Of a stretch of 34,406 nucleotides of DNA, positions 16,621-27,100 are shown piece after piece. Under the pieces are notes generated by a model. That model did no database searches. It was not told where the DNA came from and saw only the letters and a list, made by a program, of their open reading frames with translations. The DNA is from Acidobacteriota bacterium (lineage in GTDB: Bacteria > Acidobacteriota > Terriglobia > Acidiferrales > UBA7541), in contig JAKASX010000033.1 of assembly GCA_021818865.1 (NCBI GenBank), forward strand, positions 1 to 34,406, read 5' to 3'. Numbering within the stretch: position 1 is the first letter of the stretch; every line of letters begins with the position of its first letter. The translations under genes were made by a program, and so were the position numbers.

Positions 16621-19110
16621 TTACTGTTCGCGCAGCGCGGCGATGGGGTCCACGCGGGCGGCGCGCCGCGCGGGAACGTAGCACGCGGCAAGTCCCGCCA
16701 GCACCACGAGCCCAAGCGCGCCCAGGAACGTCACCGGATCGGCCGGGCTCACACCAAAGAGCAAGCTTCCGAGTACGCGGGCAAGCGCAAGAGCTGCTGC
16801 AACACCAGCTGCCGCGCCCACCAGAATCACGCGCAGTCCCTGCCCGGCGATCATCCGCACCACCGTGCCCGATTCCGCTCCGAGCGCCATTCGGATGCCG
16901 ATTTCCTTCGTTCGCTGCGAAACCAGATACGATCCCACGCCGTAAACGCCCAAAAGCGCCACCAGCAGCGCCATCAGCGCAAACGCGCCCAGCAAAACCA
17001 GATTGAACTTTCGATCCACCAGCGAAGCCGAAAGCGCCCGTTCGATCGTGCTGAACTGCGCCGGCACGTTGGGCCACAATCCGTGCTCGATCGCGCGGAT
17101 CGAGGGAACCAACTGGTTCGGCGTTTCGCGCGTTTCCACCACCACCGTGAAATCGTGGATGCCCAGCGGCCGCTGCCGGTAATCCACGTAGACGGTCGGG
17201 CTGGGTTTGACGTCGAGTCCGCGGTCGTGCACGTCACCCACGACTCCAACGATCGTAATCGGGTTCACGTCGGCATCGATGCCGCCGAAATTGATTATTT
17301 TCCCGATCGGATCCTTTCCCGGCCATTGCGAATCGGCGAGCGACTGGCTGATCACCGCGACTTCCGGCGCGCCCGGACCGTCCCGCTGCTCGAAGAGCCG
17401 CCCGCGTTCGAGCGGAATGCCCATCGCGCGAAAATAGCCCGCGCTCGCCACCGAATAATCCGCATGGCCCATCCGCGAGTGGTCTCCCTGGAGCGTATCC
17501 ATCGCTTTTGCCAGCTCCGCGAGGCTGGTAAATTTCTCGTTTCCGCTCATCACCAGAAATCCGCCGTCGCTGCCCGGACCGGTGAAGGGAGGCGCGTTGA
17601 CTGTGCCCACGTGCTCGACGCCCGGAATCGCGCGCAATCGCGCGAGCAACTGCTCGAACTTCTCCACCTGGTCGGCGATGAGCGCTTTGTCGCCGGGCTT
17701 CGGTTTCAGCGGGTTCACGTCCAGGCCGACGTTCGGCAGATCCATCGTGATGATGTGGCTCGTGCGGAAACCGGGATTCACATCGAGCAGCCGGAAAAAG
17801 CTGCGTGCCAGAAGCCCCGCGCCGATGAGCAGCATCAGCGTTACGCCCACCTGCGCGCCCATGAGCACCATCCTTGCGCGATGGCTCGACGCCGAGCCGG
17901 TCTGCGTTCTACCGCTGTCTTTCAGGCTTTCCTGCAATTCGCCGCGAAACGCCCGCAGCGCCGTGAATACTCCCAGCCCCACTGCTGTCACCGCCGCCAG
18001 CGCGCACGCAAACGCAATCACCGCCGGATGCACGCCTACCCCCTCGGCGCGCGGCAATCGTCCCGGCTCGAGCGCCAGCAGAGCTCGCACGCCCGAAAAC
18101 GCCAGCGGCAATCCGATCACGCCGCCGCCGAGCGCAAGCAGCAAGGTTTCCGCCACGAATTGTCCCGTCAGTCTTCCGCGGCTCGCTCCCAGCGCCACGC
18201 GCACCGCCAGTTCGCGTTGCCGCCCGGCCGCCTGTGCCAGCAGCAGGTTCGCCACGTTCGCGCATGCCACGAGAAGCAGCAATCCCACCGCGCCCAGCAG
18301 AATCAGCAGTGCTTGCCGCGCGTTGCTCACCATCTGTTCGGCCAGCGGCACGATCGCCGCGTTCACCATGTCCTCGTGGCCTCCGTATTTTTGCTTCAGC
18401 CGCTCGGCGATCGTCGTCGCCTGCGCCCGGGCCGCGTCCAGCGATACGCCGTCTTTCAGCCGCCCGATCACCGGCCAGTTGTGGCCGGTGCGATAAGGAT
18501 CCACCGGATATTGCTCGCGTGGCAGCCAGATTTGCGCCGTTCCGGGAAACGCGAATCCTCTCGGCATTACCCCGACGATCGAAACCAGATGGTTTTCGAG
18601 AATCAGATGTTTCGACGTGAAATCCGGCGTTCCGCCGAGCGCCTGTTTCCAGAACGCGTAGCTCACCAGCGCCACCGGCGCCCCGCCCACGTGCAATTGA
18701 TCGGCGGGAAATCCGCTGCCGGCAAACGGCCTCGTTCCCATCGTCCGGAAGAATCCGCGCGAAACCGTCGCGACCCACGCAAGGGCCGGCTCAACGTCCC
18801 CGCTCACCGGCTCCTGGTCGTAATTGAATTCCGCCAGATGCGCGAAACTGCCATCTTGCCGCTCGAGGTCTTCGAAATCGGGGTCGGAAAACGCGATGTG
18901 GTTGCCGCGCGCGGTGACTTCGTAAACCCGCACGATTTTTTCGGCGTTAGGGTAGGGAAGCGGTCGAAGCAGCACGCCATAGACCACGCTGAAGATCGCC
19001 GTCGAGCCGCCGATGCCCAGCGCCAGCGTCATCACCGCGAGCGCGGTGAATCCCGGGCTGCGCGCCAGCATTCGCGCGCCGTGACGCAGATCGTGCCAAA
19101 ACTTTTCCAT
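16621..19110 (-). CDS. ADOP-type MacB/FtsX permease (downstream copy)
   Basis: 829-residue membrane protein with two fused permease modules. Each has a MacB-like periplasmic core and an FtsX domain. TM1 is FTALAVMTLALGIGGSTAIF. The first FtsX unit contains VACANVANLLLAQAAGRQREL with VALGASR. The second ends with KEIGIRMALGAESGTVVRMI and VPARRAARVDPIAALREQ. This architecture is known from acidobacteria as duplicated orphan permeases, without a dedicated ATPase gene beside them, and none is seen here. MacB relatives act in export of peptides, lipids or lipoproteins by mechanotransmission. ATG 19110 is chosen over an upstream in-frame start at 19260, since it gives the MEKFWHDLRHGARML start shared with the neighbour and has GGAG about 8 nt upstream. 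Confidence 0.93.
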   Translation of the reverse strand: MEKFWHDLRHGARMLARSPGFTALAVMTLALGIGGSTAIFSVVYGVLLRPLPYPNAEKIVRVYEVTARGNHIAFSDPDFEDLERQDGSFAHLAEFNYDQEPVSGDVEPALAWVATVSRGFFRTMGTRPFAGSGFPADQLHVGGAPVALVSYAFWKQALGGTPDFTSKHLILENHLVSIVGVMPRGFAFPGTAQIWLPREQYPVDPYRTGHNWPVIGRLKDGVSLDAARAQATTIAERLKQKYGGHEDMVNAAIVPLAEQMVSNARQALLILLGAVGLLLLVACANVANLLLAQAAGRQRELAVRVALGASRGRLTGQFVAETLLLALGGGVIGLPLAFSGVRALLALEPGRLPRAEGVGVHPAVIAFACALAAVTAVGLGVFTALRAFRGELQESLKDSGRTQTGSASSHRARMVLMGAQVGVTLMLLIGAGLLARSFFRLLDVNPGFRTSHIITMDLPNVGLDVNPLKPKPGDKALIADQVEKFEQLLARLRAIPGVEHVGTVNAPPFTGPGSDGGFLVMSGNEKFTSLAELAKAMDTLQGDHSRMGHADYSVASAGYFRAMGIPLERGRLFEQRDGPGAPEVAVISQSLADSQWPGKDPIGKIINFGGIDADVNPITIVGVVGDVHDRGLDVKPSPTVYVDYRQRPLGIHDFTVVVETRETPNQLVPSIRAIEHGLWPNVPAQFSTIERALSASLVDRKFNLVLLGAFALMALLVALLGVYGVGSYLVSQRTKEIGIRMALGAESGTVVRMIAGQGLRVILVGAAAGVAAALALARVLGSLLFGVSPADPVTFLGALGLVVLAGLAACYVPARRAARVDPIAALREQ

Positions 19111-19327
19111 GATTCCGTCTCCACGTTGGGTAACGCTTCGTGCGCCATCCAGTCCCTGAAAGATACGTTTCCGGACGGTCGCGAGTTCCCGCGAAAGCGC
19201 GCAGGCGCCTATGCTTACGCGCATGCGGGGAATTTCATCGCATCCAGCTGGAATTTTCAACTGAAGAGCGGTCAGAAAGGAATCGAGAGAGAGGGAAGCC
19301 CTCGACCTGGCGCGCGTCGCGGCCCGG

Positions 19328-21787
19328 CTATTGTTCCCTTAGCGCCGCCACGGGATCCACGCGCGCAGCGCGCCGCGCCGGCACGTAGCACGCCGCCAAA
19401 CCCGCGGCCACCAGCAACAGCACCACCGCCCCGAGCGTCAGCGGATCGAACGGCCCGACGCCAAATAGAAGCGTTCGCAGCACGCGAGCGAAAGCAATTG
19501 CTCCCGCCGCGCCTACGGCCGCGCCCACCAGAATCACTCGCAATCCTTCGCCTGCGATCATTCGCACCACGTCCCGCGTTTCCGCTCCGAGCGCCATTCG
19601 TATGCCGATTTCCTTCGTTCGTTGCGAGACCAGATACGAGCCAACGCCGTAAACGCCCATCAACGCCACAATCAGCGCCGTCAGAGCAAACGCGGCCAGC
19701 AACAGCAGATTGAATTTCCGGCTCGATACCGATTGCGAAACGATCTGCTCCATCGTGCCGAACTGCACCGGCAGCCCCGGATCGATCGAATGCTCGATTT
19801 CGCGCGCCAGCGGTACGATTTCCGCCGTCGGCCGCGTCGTTTCCATCACCACGTGGAAATTGTTGGCCGCGCGTTGCCGGTAATCCGAATAAAAAATCGG
19901 CGTCACCGCCGAATCCAGGCTGCGGTCGTGGATATCGCCCACCACCCCAACGATGGTGAACGGCCGCAAATCGTCGTCCATATATCCGAATTCCACCATT
20001 TTCCCCAGCGGATTCTGCCCCGGCCATTGCCGTTCCGCAAAGGCCTGGCTGACCACCGCGACGCTCTGCGTGTTCGGACCATCGCTCGGCTGGAACAGCC
20101 GGCCTTCGAGCAGCGGTATGTTCATCGCATGGAAATAGCCCGCGCTCGTCACCAGATATTCGGCATAACCCACCCGCGAAGGATCGTGGCGCTCGGCCAT
20201 GTAGGTTTGTGTGAGTTGCTGAAAATTCGCGAACGTCTGCGTGCTGTCCACCACCAGGTAGTGCCCGCTCGGCCCCAGTCCCGTGAGCGGCAGCGCGCTC
20301 ACCAGGCCAACGTGCTCGATGCCGGGCACGGCGCGAAGCCGCTCGATCAGACCGTCGAGCACTTCGACCAGGTGCGTTTTTTCCCGCGGTGTTTCCGGCC
20401 ACACTTGCAAGAGGTCCATCGTCACGATGTTCCGCGTGCGAAAGCCCGGATGCACCTCGAGCAGTTCGAACAGGCTGCGCCCCAACAAACCGGCGCCTGC
20501 CAGCAACACCAGCGTCACCGCGATTTGCGCGCCCATCAGCACCAGCCGCAGCCGGTGACTTGACGTCCCGCCGCTTTGCGTCCGGTCGCTTCCTTTCAGA
20601 TTTTCCTGAATATCGGCCGAGCACGCGCGCAGCGCCGTGATGAGTCCGAGCGCCAGCGCGACCGCCAGCGCGACGCCCGCGGCAAAGGCCAAAACTTCTG
20701 GATGCAGCCCGACTTCGTTCGCGCGCGGCAGCCGCCCCGGCTCGAGCGTCACGAGTGCGCGCACGCCCGCAATCGCCACGGGAAGTCCCAGCAGGCTCCC
20801 CGTCACCGATAGCAACAGCGTTTCGGAGACGAACTGCGCGATGAGTTGCCTTCGGCTCGCTCCAATCGCTACGCGCACGGCTAATTCGCGCTGCCGCCTC
20901 GCCGCCTGCGCCAGCAGCAGGTTCGCCACGTTCGCGCACGCCACCAGCAGCAGCAATCCCACCGCGCCCAGCAGGATCAGCAGCGCCGGCCGCGTCGAGC
21001 CCACTAGCACCTGGGAGAGTTTCTCGAGTCGGATGTCGCGCACGTCCGTGCCATCGCCGTATCTTTGCTTCAGCCGCACGGCCACCGCGCTCGCTTGCGC
21101 CTGCGCCGCCTCCATCGAAGTCCCTTCGTTCACGCGCGCGATTCCTGCCCATAGGTGCGCCATGCGGTTTGTGGTTGTCGGGAAAATCTCCCGCGGAAAC
21201 CACAGGTCGGTATTTCCGGGAAAATTGAATCCGCGCGGCATCACTCCGACGATCGTCACCAAGTGCCCGGAAATGCTCAGATCCCGCGCGGAAAAATCGG
21301 TTCGGCCACCCAGGTACCGCTTCCAGAACCCGTAGCTCACCACCGTCACCGGATTCGCGCCCAGGTGAAGCTCGCTCGGCGCAAACTCGCGGCCGAGCAT
21401 CGGATGCACGCCCATCACCTGGAAAAAGCCGTGCGTCACCGCGGCCACCGTCACCATCGCCGGTTCGCTGCCGCCGATCACCGGTTCCAGATCGTCGTTG
21501 TATTCGGCGACGGCGTCGAAATCGCCGATCTGCCGCTGGTAATCCTGAAAATTGGGATCCGACAGCCGCACGTGGTCGCCGCGGTCCGTCACGTCGTAGA
21601 CGCGAACGATTTGGTTGGGATGGGGATAGGGAAGCGGACGCAGCAACACGCCATCCACCACGCTGAAAATGGCCGTGGAACCGCCGATTCCGAGCGCGAG
21701 CGTAACGACAGCAACGATCGCGAAACCCGGGTTTCGGCCCAGCAGCCTCGCCCCGTGTTTCAGATCATGCCAAAGCGTCCCCAACAC
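19328..21787 (-). CDS. ADOP-type MacB/FtsX permease (upstream copy)
   Basis: 819 residues with the same layout as the downstream permease: a short WHDLKHGARLL amphipathic start, TM1 with TLALGIGGSTAIFSVVDG, a periplasmic core, an FtsX unit (VACANVANLLLAQAARRQREL), a second periplasmic core, and a final FtsX unit ending VPARRAARVDPVAALREQ. The two copies match along their whole length and are clearly a tandem duplication that has since diverged, most in the periplasmic parts. The first codon shown is GTG 21787, but TTG 21784 fits better with GGAGGG at 21790-21795. The 217-base gap to the second copy leaves room for a separate promoter. The transported substrate is unknown. Confidence 0.93.
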   Translation of the reverse strand: MLGTLWHDLKHGARLLGRNPGFAIVAVVTLALGIGGSTAIFSVVDGVLLRPLPYPHPNQIVRVYDVTDRGDHVRLSDPNFQDYQRQIGDFDAVAEYNDDLEPVIGGSEPAMVTVAAVTHGFFQVMGVHPMLGREFAPSELHLGANPVTVVSYGFWKRYLGGRTDFSARDLSISGHLVTIVGVMPRGFNFPGNTDLWFPREIFPTTTNRMAHLWAGIARVNEGTSMEAAQAQASAVAVRLKQRYGDGTDVRDIRLEKLSQVLVGSTRPALLILLGAVGLLLLVACANVANLLLAQAARRQRELAVRVAIGASRRQLIAQFVSETLLLSVTGSLLGLPVAIAGVRALVTLEPGRLPRANEVGLHPEVLAFAAGVALAVALALGLITALRACSADIQENLKGSDRTQSGGTSSHRLRLVLMGAQIAVTLVLLAGAGLLGRSLFELLEVHPGFRTRNIVTMDLLQVWPETPREKTHLVEVLDGLIERLRAVPGIEHVGLVSALPLTGLGPSGHYLVVDSTQTFANFQQLTQTYMAERHDPSRVGYAEYLVTSAGYFHAMNIPLLEGRLFQPSDGPNTQSVAVVSQAFAERQWPGQNPLGKMVEFGYMDDDLRPFTIVGVVGDIHDRSLDSAVTPIFYSDYRQRAANNFHVVMETTRPTAEIVPLAREIEHSIDPGLPVQFGTMEQIVSQSVSSRKFNLLLLAAFALTALIVALMGVYGVGSYLVSQRTKEIGIRMALGAETRDVVRMIAGEGLRVILVGAAVGAAGAIAFARVLRTLLFGVGPFDPLTLGAVVLLLVAAGLAACYVPARRAARVDPVAALREQ

Positions 21788-22168
21788 CGCCCTCCGTTCC
21801 CACTGGGGCGGCCGTATGCACCGTGCGCCTGCGAAGCGCGCCCTTCCCGTCCTTCGGGTTCACCAACCGAGCGCTCTTCGTCTCCCCCGCATGGCCATGC
21901 CGCCTCATGACCTTACCTTCCGACTAACTGGATCTTGTTTCCTCTGCCCGCGAAAAGCCAACTCGCATTCTCTGGTCCGAGGCCAAGCCGTAGCGGATGA
22001 GTTCCGCTTTCCCCACATTCTTCTATCAAAAACAGAGGTCGGAGGGAATGGCCTCGTTCGTCCGGTGTCGCAAGAAACACGGTCCCACCGGGGGGCCTCT
22101 TGGTCTCTAATATTTGGCCGTCTTGCCTTTGGTTTGTGGCGATTCACGGCGCGCCAACGCCGACCGGT
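21788..22168. other. intergenic region without a recognisable gene
   Basis: 381 bases between two - strand genes. Open frames on the + strand here have random composition and no ribosome site. I see no tRNA, repeat or clear promoter. Confidence 0.55.
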
Positions 22169-22762
22169 TCAGCGCCGCCCATACCGGCCCATGTATTCCG
22201 CCTGGGCCAGAATATGTCCGGCAATTGCGCGGTTGAATTGCTCACGGCTCGCTCCTGGCGCCAACTCGAGTTTGCCATTGAGCGCGTACAGCCGGAAAAA
22301 GTAGCGATGCGCCGGACCCGGCGGCGGACAGGGCCCTCCATAGCCGACCTTACCGAAGCTGTTTCGCCCCTGTCGCGCCCCGTTCCCGAGTTCCTTCTGC
22401 CGCGGCTGATTTTCCGCGAGCGAAGTGGCGTTTGCCGGCAGATCGTAGATCATCCAATGCGTGAATAGGCCTGACGGCGCGTCGGGATCCTCCGCCACCA
22501 GGCTGAAACTCTGCGTTCCCGCCGGCGCCGATTTCCATTCCAGCGGCGGCGAAACGTCCGCCCCGTCGCAAGTGAATTTCTTCGGGATGGTTTCCCCCGC
22601 GCGCCACGCGGTGCTTTCGATCGCGAATCCCATTGCCGCTCCTTTCCGCGGTCCCGCGTCGCGGGCCGCCGATGTTTTTCCCCCGCACGCCAGAAAAATC
22701 GCCCCGGCGGCCGCTACCAACGTCACTGCGCCGCCGATGCGGGCCATTCGCTTCCTTTTCAC
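22169..22762 (-). CDS. YbhB/YbcL-type PEBP family protein, probably exported
   Basis: 197 residues. After a basic start and a hydrophobic stretch (GAVTLVAAAGAIFLACGG, about residues 10-27) comes a phosphatidylethanolamine-binding-like domain of the bacterial YbhB/YbcL branch. Motifs are FTCDGADVSPPLEW, DPDAPSGLFTHWMIYDLP and YGGPCPPPGPAHRYFFRLY; these line the conserved anion/ligand pocket. The cysteine after FLA suggests a lipoprotein, though the lipobox is imperfect, so plain secretion or a membrane anchor is also possible. The role of bacterial PEBPs is not settled. The start is GTG 22762, with AAAGGAA upstream; ATG 22747 is the alternative. It follows the radical SAM gene by 34 bases and is likely co-transcribed. 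Confidence 0.9.
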   Translation of the reverse strand: MKRKRMARIGGAVTLVAAAGAIFLACGGKTSAARDAGPRKGAAMGFAIESTAWRAGETIPKKFTCDGADVSPPLEWKSAPAGTQSFSLVAEDPDAPSGLFTHWMIYDLPANATSLAENQPRQKELGNGARQGRNSFGKVGYGGPCPPPGPAHRYFFRLYALNGKLELAPGASREQFNRAIAGHILAQAEYMGRYGRR

Positions 22763-22796
22763 TCAGGTTCCTTTCCCGGCCCCCATTCCGATGCCG

Positions 22797-23930
22797 TCAG
22801 GAAGAAAAAATGCGGAGCGCTCTGCTTCCCGCGCCCCACTGCGCCGCCATTGGCCGGTCGGTGATCTGTCCGCCAAATCTCGCGTCCCAGCGTCCCGCAA
22901 TGGCGGTGCCGCACCCGGGGCAGCGCCCGTCGGCCGAAAGGTGGTAACCGGCGATCCGGTATCCATGCCGCTCGACGAGCAGCGCCCGGCAATGCGGGCA
23001 ATGCGTATTTTCGCCTTCGCCCACGCAACCCGGCAGATTTCCCGCATAGACGTAGCGCAACCCCGATTTTCTCCCCATCTCCGCGGCGCGTAGCAAAGTT
23101 TCCGGTGGGGTATCCTTCGGGCTCGTCATCTTGTAGTCCTGATGAAATGCGGTGACGTGCCACGGAATATCCGGCGAAACGCTGGCCAGAAATTCCGCCA
23201 TCCGCCCCAGTTCCTGGTCTGAGTCGTTGAATCCGGGAATTACCAGCGTCACCACTTCCAGCCACAATCCGCGATTGTGGATTCCGCGAATTCCCTCCAG
23301 AATCGGTCCCAGCCGCCCGCCCAGTTCGCGGTAATGCCGCTCGTCGAAGCTCTTCAAATCCACCTTATAGAGATCCAGCCACGGCGCCAGGTAATCCAGC
23401 ACGCGCTCGGTGGCGTTGCCATTCGAAACGAACCCGGTGGCGAGTCCCGCCGCTCGCGCCTCCCGAAACACCGCAACCGCCCATTCGCTCGTGATGAGCG
23501 GTTCGTTGTACGTGCTCACCACCACCCGCGCGCCTCGCGCAACAGCCTCCGCCGCGATCGTTTCCGGCTCGATCCGTTCCGGCCGCGCCAGCGCCGCGGG
23601 ATCGCGCAGTGCCTGCGAAGTGACCCAGTTCTGGCAATAGCCGCAATGCAAATCGCAGCCCAGCATCCCGAAACTGAAGGCCAGCGACCCGGGCCAGGCG
23701 TGATGGAAGGGTTTTTTTTCGATGGGGTCGCATTGGAGCCCCGCCACGTACCCCCACGGCGCCATCAGCCGTCCTTCGCGGTTGAATCGGACCTTGCAAA
23801 CGCCCAATTGCCCGGACGGAATCCGGCACTGGTGCCCGCAGGCGTGGCAGCGCACCCAATCGCGTTCCAGCCGTTCGTACAGCTCCGCCTCTCGGGTTCT
23901 CTCCTCCAGGATGTCTTTCAAGGTGGGCAT
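22797..23930 (-). CDS. amrS: AmmeMemoRadiSam system radical SAM enzyme
   Basis: 377 residues. An N-terminal cysteine region (VRCHACGHQCRIPSGQLGVC) precedes the radical SAM cluster motif CDLHCGYC (CxxxCxxC) and QNW, an arrangement seen in pyruvate formate-lyase activase-like proteins of this family. The core continues with VVSTYNEPLITSEWAV and KVDLKSFDERHYRELGG. A C-terminal zinc-ribbon-like part has CPHC and CPGC. Family members are usually near AMMECR1- and MEMO1-like genes; none is in this window. Their reaction is not established. The reading frame is open up to GTG 23975, but a TACTAT box lies inside that extension, so I prefer ATG 23930 (MPTLKDILEERTREAEL). An in-frame ATG at 23939 is another option. 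Confidence 0.9.
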   Translation of the reverse strand: MPTLKDILEERTREAELYERLERDWVRCHACGHQCRIPSGQLGVCKVRFNREGRLMAPWGYVAGLQCDPIEKKPFHHAWPGSLAFSFGMLGCDLHCGYCQNWVTSQALRDPAALARPERIEPETIAAEAVARGARVVVSTYNEPLITSEWAVAVFREARAAGLATGFVSNGNATERVLDYLAPWLDLYKVDLKSFDERHYRELGGRLGPILEGIRGIHNRGLWLEVVTLVIPGFNDSDQELGRMAEFLASVSPDIPWHVTAFHQDYKMTSPKDTPPETLLRAAEMGRKSGLRYVYAGNLPGCVGEGENTHCPHCRALLVERHGYRIAGYHLSADGRCPGCGTAIAGRWDARFGGQITDRPMAAQWGAGSRALRIFSS

Positions 23931-24081
23931 CGCAACCATTTCCCCGTGGCCGTGTTTATAGTATGCCAGACTCACAACCCGCTGCTACTGGCTTGCATCT
24001 CATGGCGTAGCGTGCCTGCCGGACCTGGCGGCGGGGAGTGAATTTTCAGGGCGAGCACGTAGCAGGCGCCATGGCCTTCGA

Positions 24082-24112
24082 TTGGCGCCCATTCTTCCGG
24101 CTATCATAAAAT
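24082..24112 (+). promoter_or_regulatory. candidate promoter for the BNR-repeat protein gene
   Basis: TTGGCG at 24082-24087 and an AT-rich box (CATAAAAT, 24105-24112) are about 17 nt apart. The box is rare in this GC-rich sequence and would give a leader of about 55 nt to the GTG at 24173. Support is by position and composition only. Confidence 0.35.
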
Positions 24113-24172
24113 GGCTTGTTTTGCGGCGGGGACTCGGGTGATCGAAATTTGCCAGCAGTTCAGGAGGTCCAT

Positions 24173-27100
24173 GTGAAGTTCCGGCACATCGTGCTTTCTC
24201 TTTCCGCCCTTGCCGCATCGGCCTTGGTGCTGGTCGCCTACGCGCAAAAGCGCGGCATGTTTTCTTCGTCGTTTACCCGGAAGGGCAAACGCGGGGAAGA
24301 CGACGCCCAAATCATCCGCGCCCGCGAAAACTGGTTCTACCGCCAGCGCGCCTATCCTTTGCCACGCATCCCCGCCGGCGCCCGCCAGCGGGCTTGGCAG
24401 CAATTCCTCGCCGCAAGACAGCAACGCGACAGCCTTTTCCAGCAGAAATTCGGCGCCGATTACGTCAAGCGCGCCGCCGCCGCAGCCCTCGCCGCCGGCG
24501 TCGTGAATACCGCCGCCACGTGGGCGCCGATCGGCCCTCAGCCCTCGAACGACTACTTTTTCCAGCCTTACGTCTCCGGCCGCGTCACCGCGCTCGTGGT
24601 TGATCCCTGCGATTCCACCGGTCACACGGTTTTCCTCGGCGGCGCGCAGGGCGGCCTCTGGCTCACCACCAATGCCGGCACCACCTGGACCCCGCTCACC
24701 GACGGCGCGCCATCGCTGGCCATCGGTTCCCTCGCCGTTCCGCCCTCAACGCCTGGTGGCGCTGGGTGCGTTGGCACGGTTTCAAAGACCGTGTACGTAG
24801 GCACGGGCGAAGAAAATTTCTCCTACGACAGCTACTACGGCGCGGGCGTCCTGACCTGCACCACCACCAACGGCTCGACCTACTCCTGCACGCCGGACCA
24901 GACCCTCGGCGCCTTTAACGCCCAGTCCCAGCCGCTCACACCCGATTCCGGCGGTCCGTACATCGGCGGTCTGGCTGTGGATCCTCAAAATCCGTCTATC
25001 ATGCTCGCTGCCGTGCAAGGCTATCAGTCGGTCTTACCTTCAGGAATATGGTGTTCCCAGAATGCCGGCGTGAGTTGGACGCACGTCGCGCCCAGTGTCA
25101 CGCAGGAAGTGGCCACCGGCGTGGCCTTCGATAGCGCCGGCGTTGGCTACGCCGCCATCGGCAATACGGACGGCAGCGGTAACCTCAACGGCGTCTACTC
25201 GTCGTCGACCCCGATCAGTTCATGCACCAGCCCCGCGCCCACTTTCACCAACCTCGGCGGCCTGAACAATCTCGCCGGCGGGCAATCGGCGATGGGCCGC
25301 ATCTCGATTTCGGTCTATTCCGGTAGCAGCGCTTCGAGCGACGAGATTTTCGCCGCCATCGCCACTGCCTCCAACGACTCCAGCACCCTGCTCGGCGTCT
25401 TCAAGAGCACGAACGGCGGCAGCTCGTGGTCTCAGTCAGACCCAAACAGCTCGCTGGTAACCTCTTCCGGAGGATTCTGCAATAACCAGTGCTTCTACGA
25501 CATTCCGATCACCATCGACCCGCGCAACCAGAATGTGATTTACGCCGGTGGCGCCGCTCCCAACAGCAGCTACGGCGCAACCGTCATCGCCTCCACCAAC
25601 GGCGGCAGCACCTGGACCGACATTTCCAATAATTCCTGCACCAACTGCTTCACCGGCCTTCACGTGGACACCCACGCCTTCGCCTTCACCCCTCCCGGCG
25701 ATTCCAACGATATGGTGTACGTCGGCACCGACGGCGGCGCGTGGTACAACACCACCCCGGAATCGCCAACTTCCACACAGGTGTGGACCGATCTCAATTC
25801 GACCCTCGCGCTGACCCAGGTCTACCCAGGTGTCTCGAACGATCCCGGCGGCTGGACCTATCGAAGTTTCCTCGGCTCCCAGGACAACGGCACCCAGGTT
25901 TTCGGCCAGCAAAGCGTTTCCACGCTCCCGCTGAGTTGGGACAACACGCTCTCCTGCGGTGACGGCGCCGTGACGCTCGTGGACCCGCTGATTCCCAGCA
26001 CCGTCTACACCGAATGCGCCTACATTCCCGGCGTGATCGGCGGCGTGCTCGAATCGCTCCAGAATGGCAGCGCCGATGATTCGGCGACCGCTGGCACCAC
26101 CACCTTCTTCAGCGCTTCGAACGGAATCAATCTTTCCGACAACGGCAATTTCATCACCCCGCTCGCCATCGATCCCGAAGCCACCGGCTCGACCGGCGAC
26201 GCCCAGACCCTCTATTTCGGCACCATCTACGTCTATCAGACGACCGACGGCGCGGTGAGCTGGAACGAAATCTCGCCTGACCTTTCCGGCGACAACTCAA
26301 GCAACTCCGGGGTCAGCTCCTTCTGCGCCACGAACTCCGGCTATTGCGCCCTCACGACGATCGGTGTCGCGCCGAAGAATTCCAACGAAGTCGCGACGGG
26401 TAGCAACGCCGCTGACCTGTACCTGAGCACGAATGCGACTCAGGGCACCAGTTCCACCTGGACCGAAGTGGGGAATCCATCCACCACGGTCGTCGGTTCT
26501 TCGGGCTCCTCGACGCTTCCACCCTCCGCCGTCACTCAGGTCGCGATGGACGGCTCCGGCAACCTCTACGCCACCTATTCCGGTTTCTCCGGTAATTTCC
26601 AGGTCAACGGTAGCACCGTTCCGATCGCGCCCGGCCACGTCTTCTACGGCTTGGTTGCCAACGCTAGTGGAACGCCCACCGTCACGTGGACGGACGTCAG
26701 CTCGGCTGCGGCCTGCGTCACGGGCACCGGCAATCTGCCGAATATTCCCGTCAACTCCATCGTTGTGGATCCCGACAAACCCGGACAGCTTTTCGTCGGC
26801 ACCGACGTCGGCGTCTACGTTGGTGAATTGCAAGGCTCCGCGCCCGCCTACACCGGCGGCTGCTGGCAGCCGCTCGGCTCGGGTTTGCCCAATTCCGCCG
26901 TGCTTTCGCTTTCGCTCAACGACGCTTCGCGCACCCTCCTCGCCGGCACGCACGGCCGCAGCGTGTGGGCGCTCGCGCTCGGCGATCAGTCGGCGTTCTC
27001 GCTCGGTACGCTTTCACCCGCTTCCGCCAACGCCGGCGGTCCTGCCTTCACCATGAATCTGGTGGGCCAGGGCTTTACCTCCGGTTCGACCGTGAACTGG

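Noticed and set aside
16396-19713. 1105-codon + strand frame opposite the ADOP permease
   Set aside because: Arg/His/Gln-rich translation with no domain; the - strand permease is certain.
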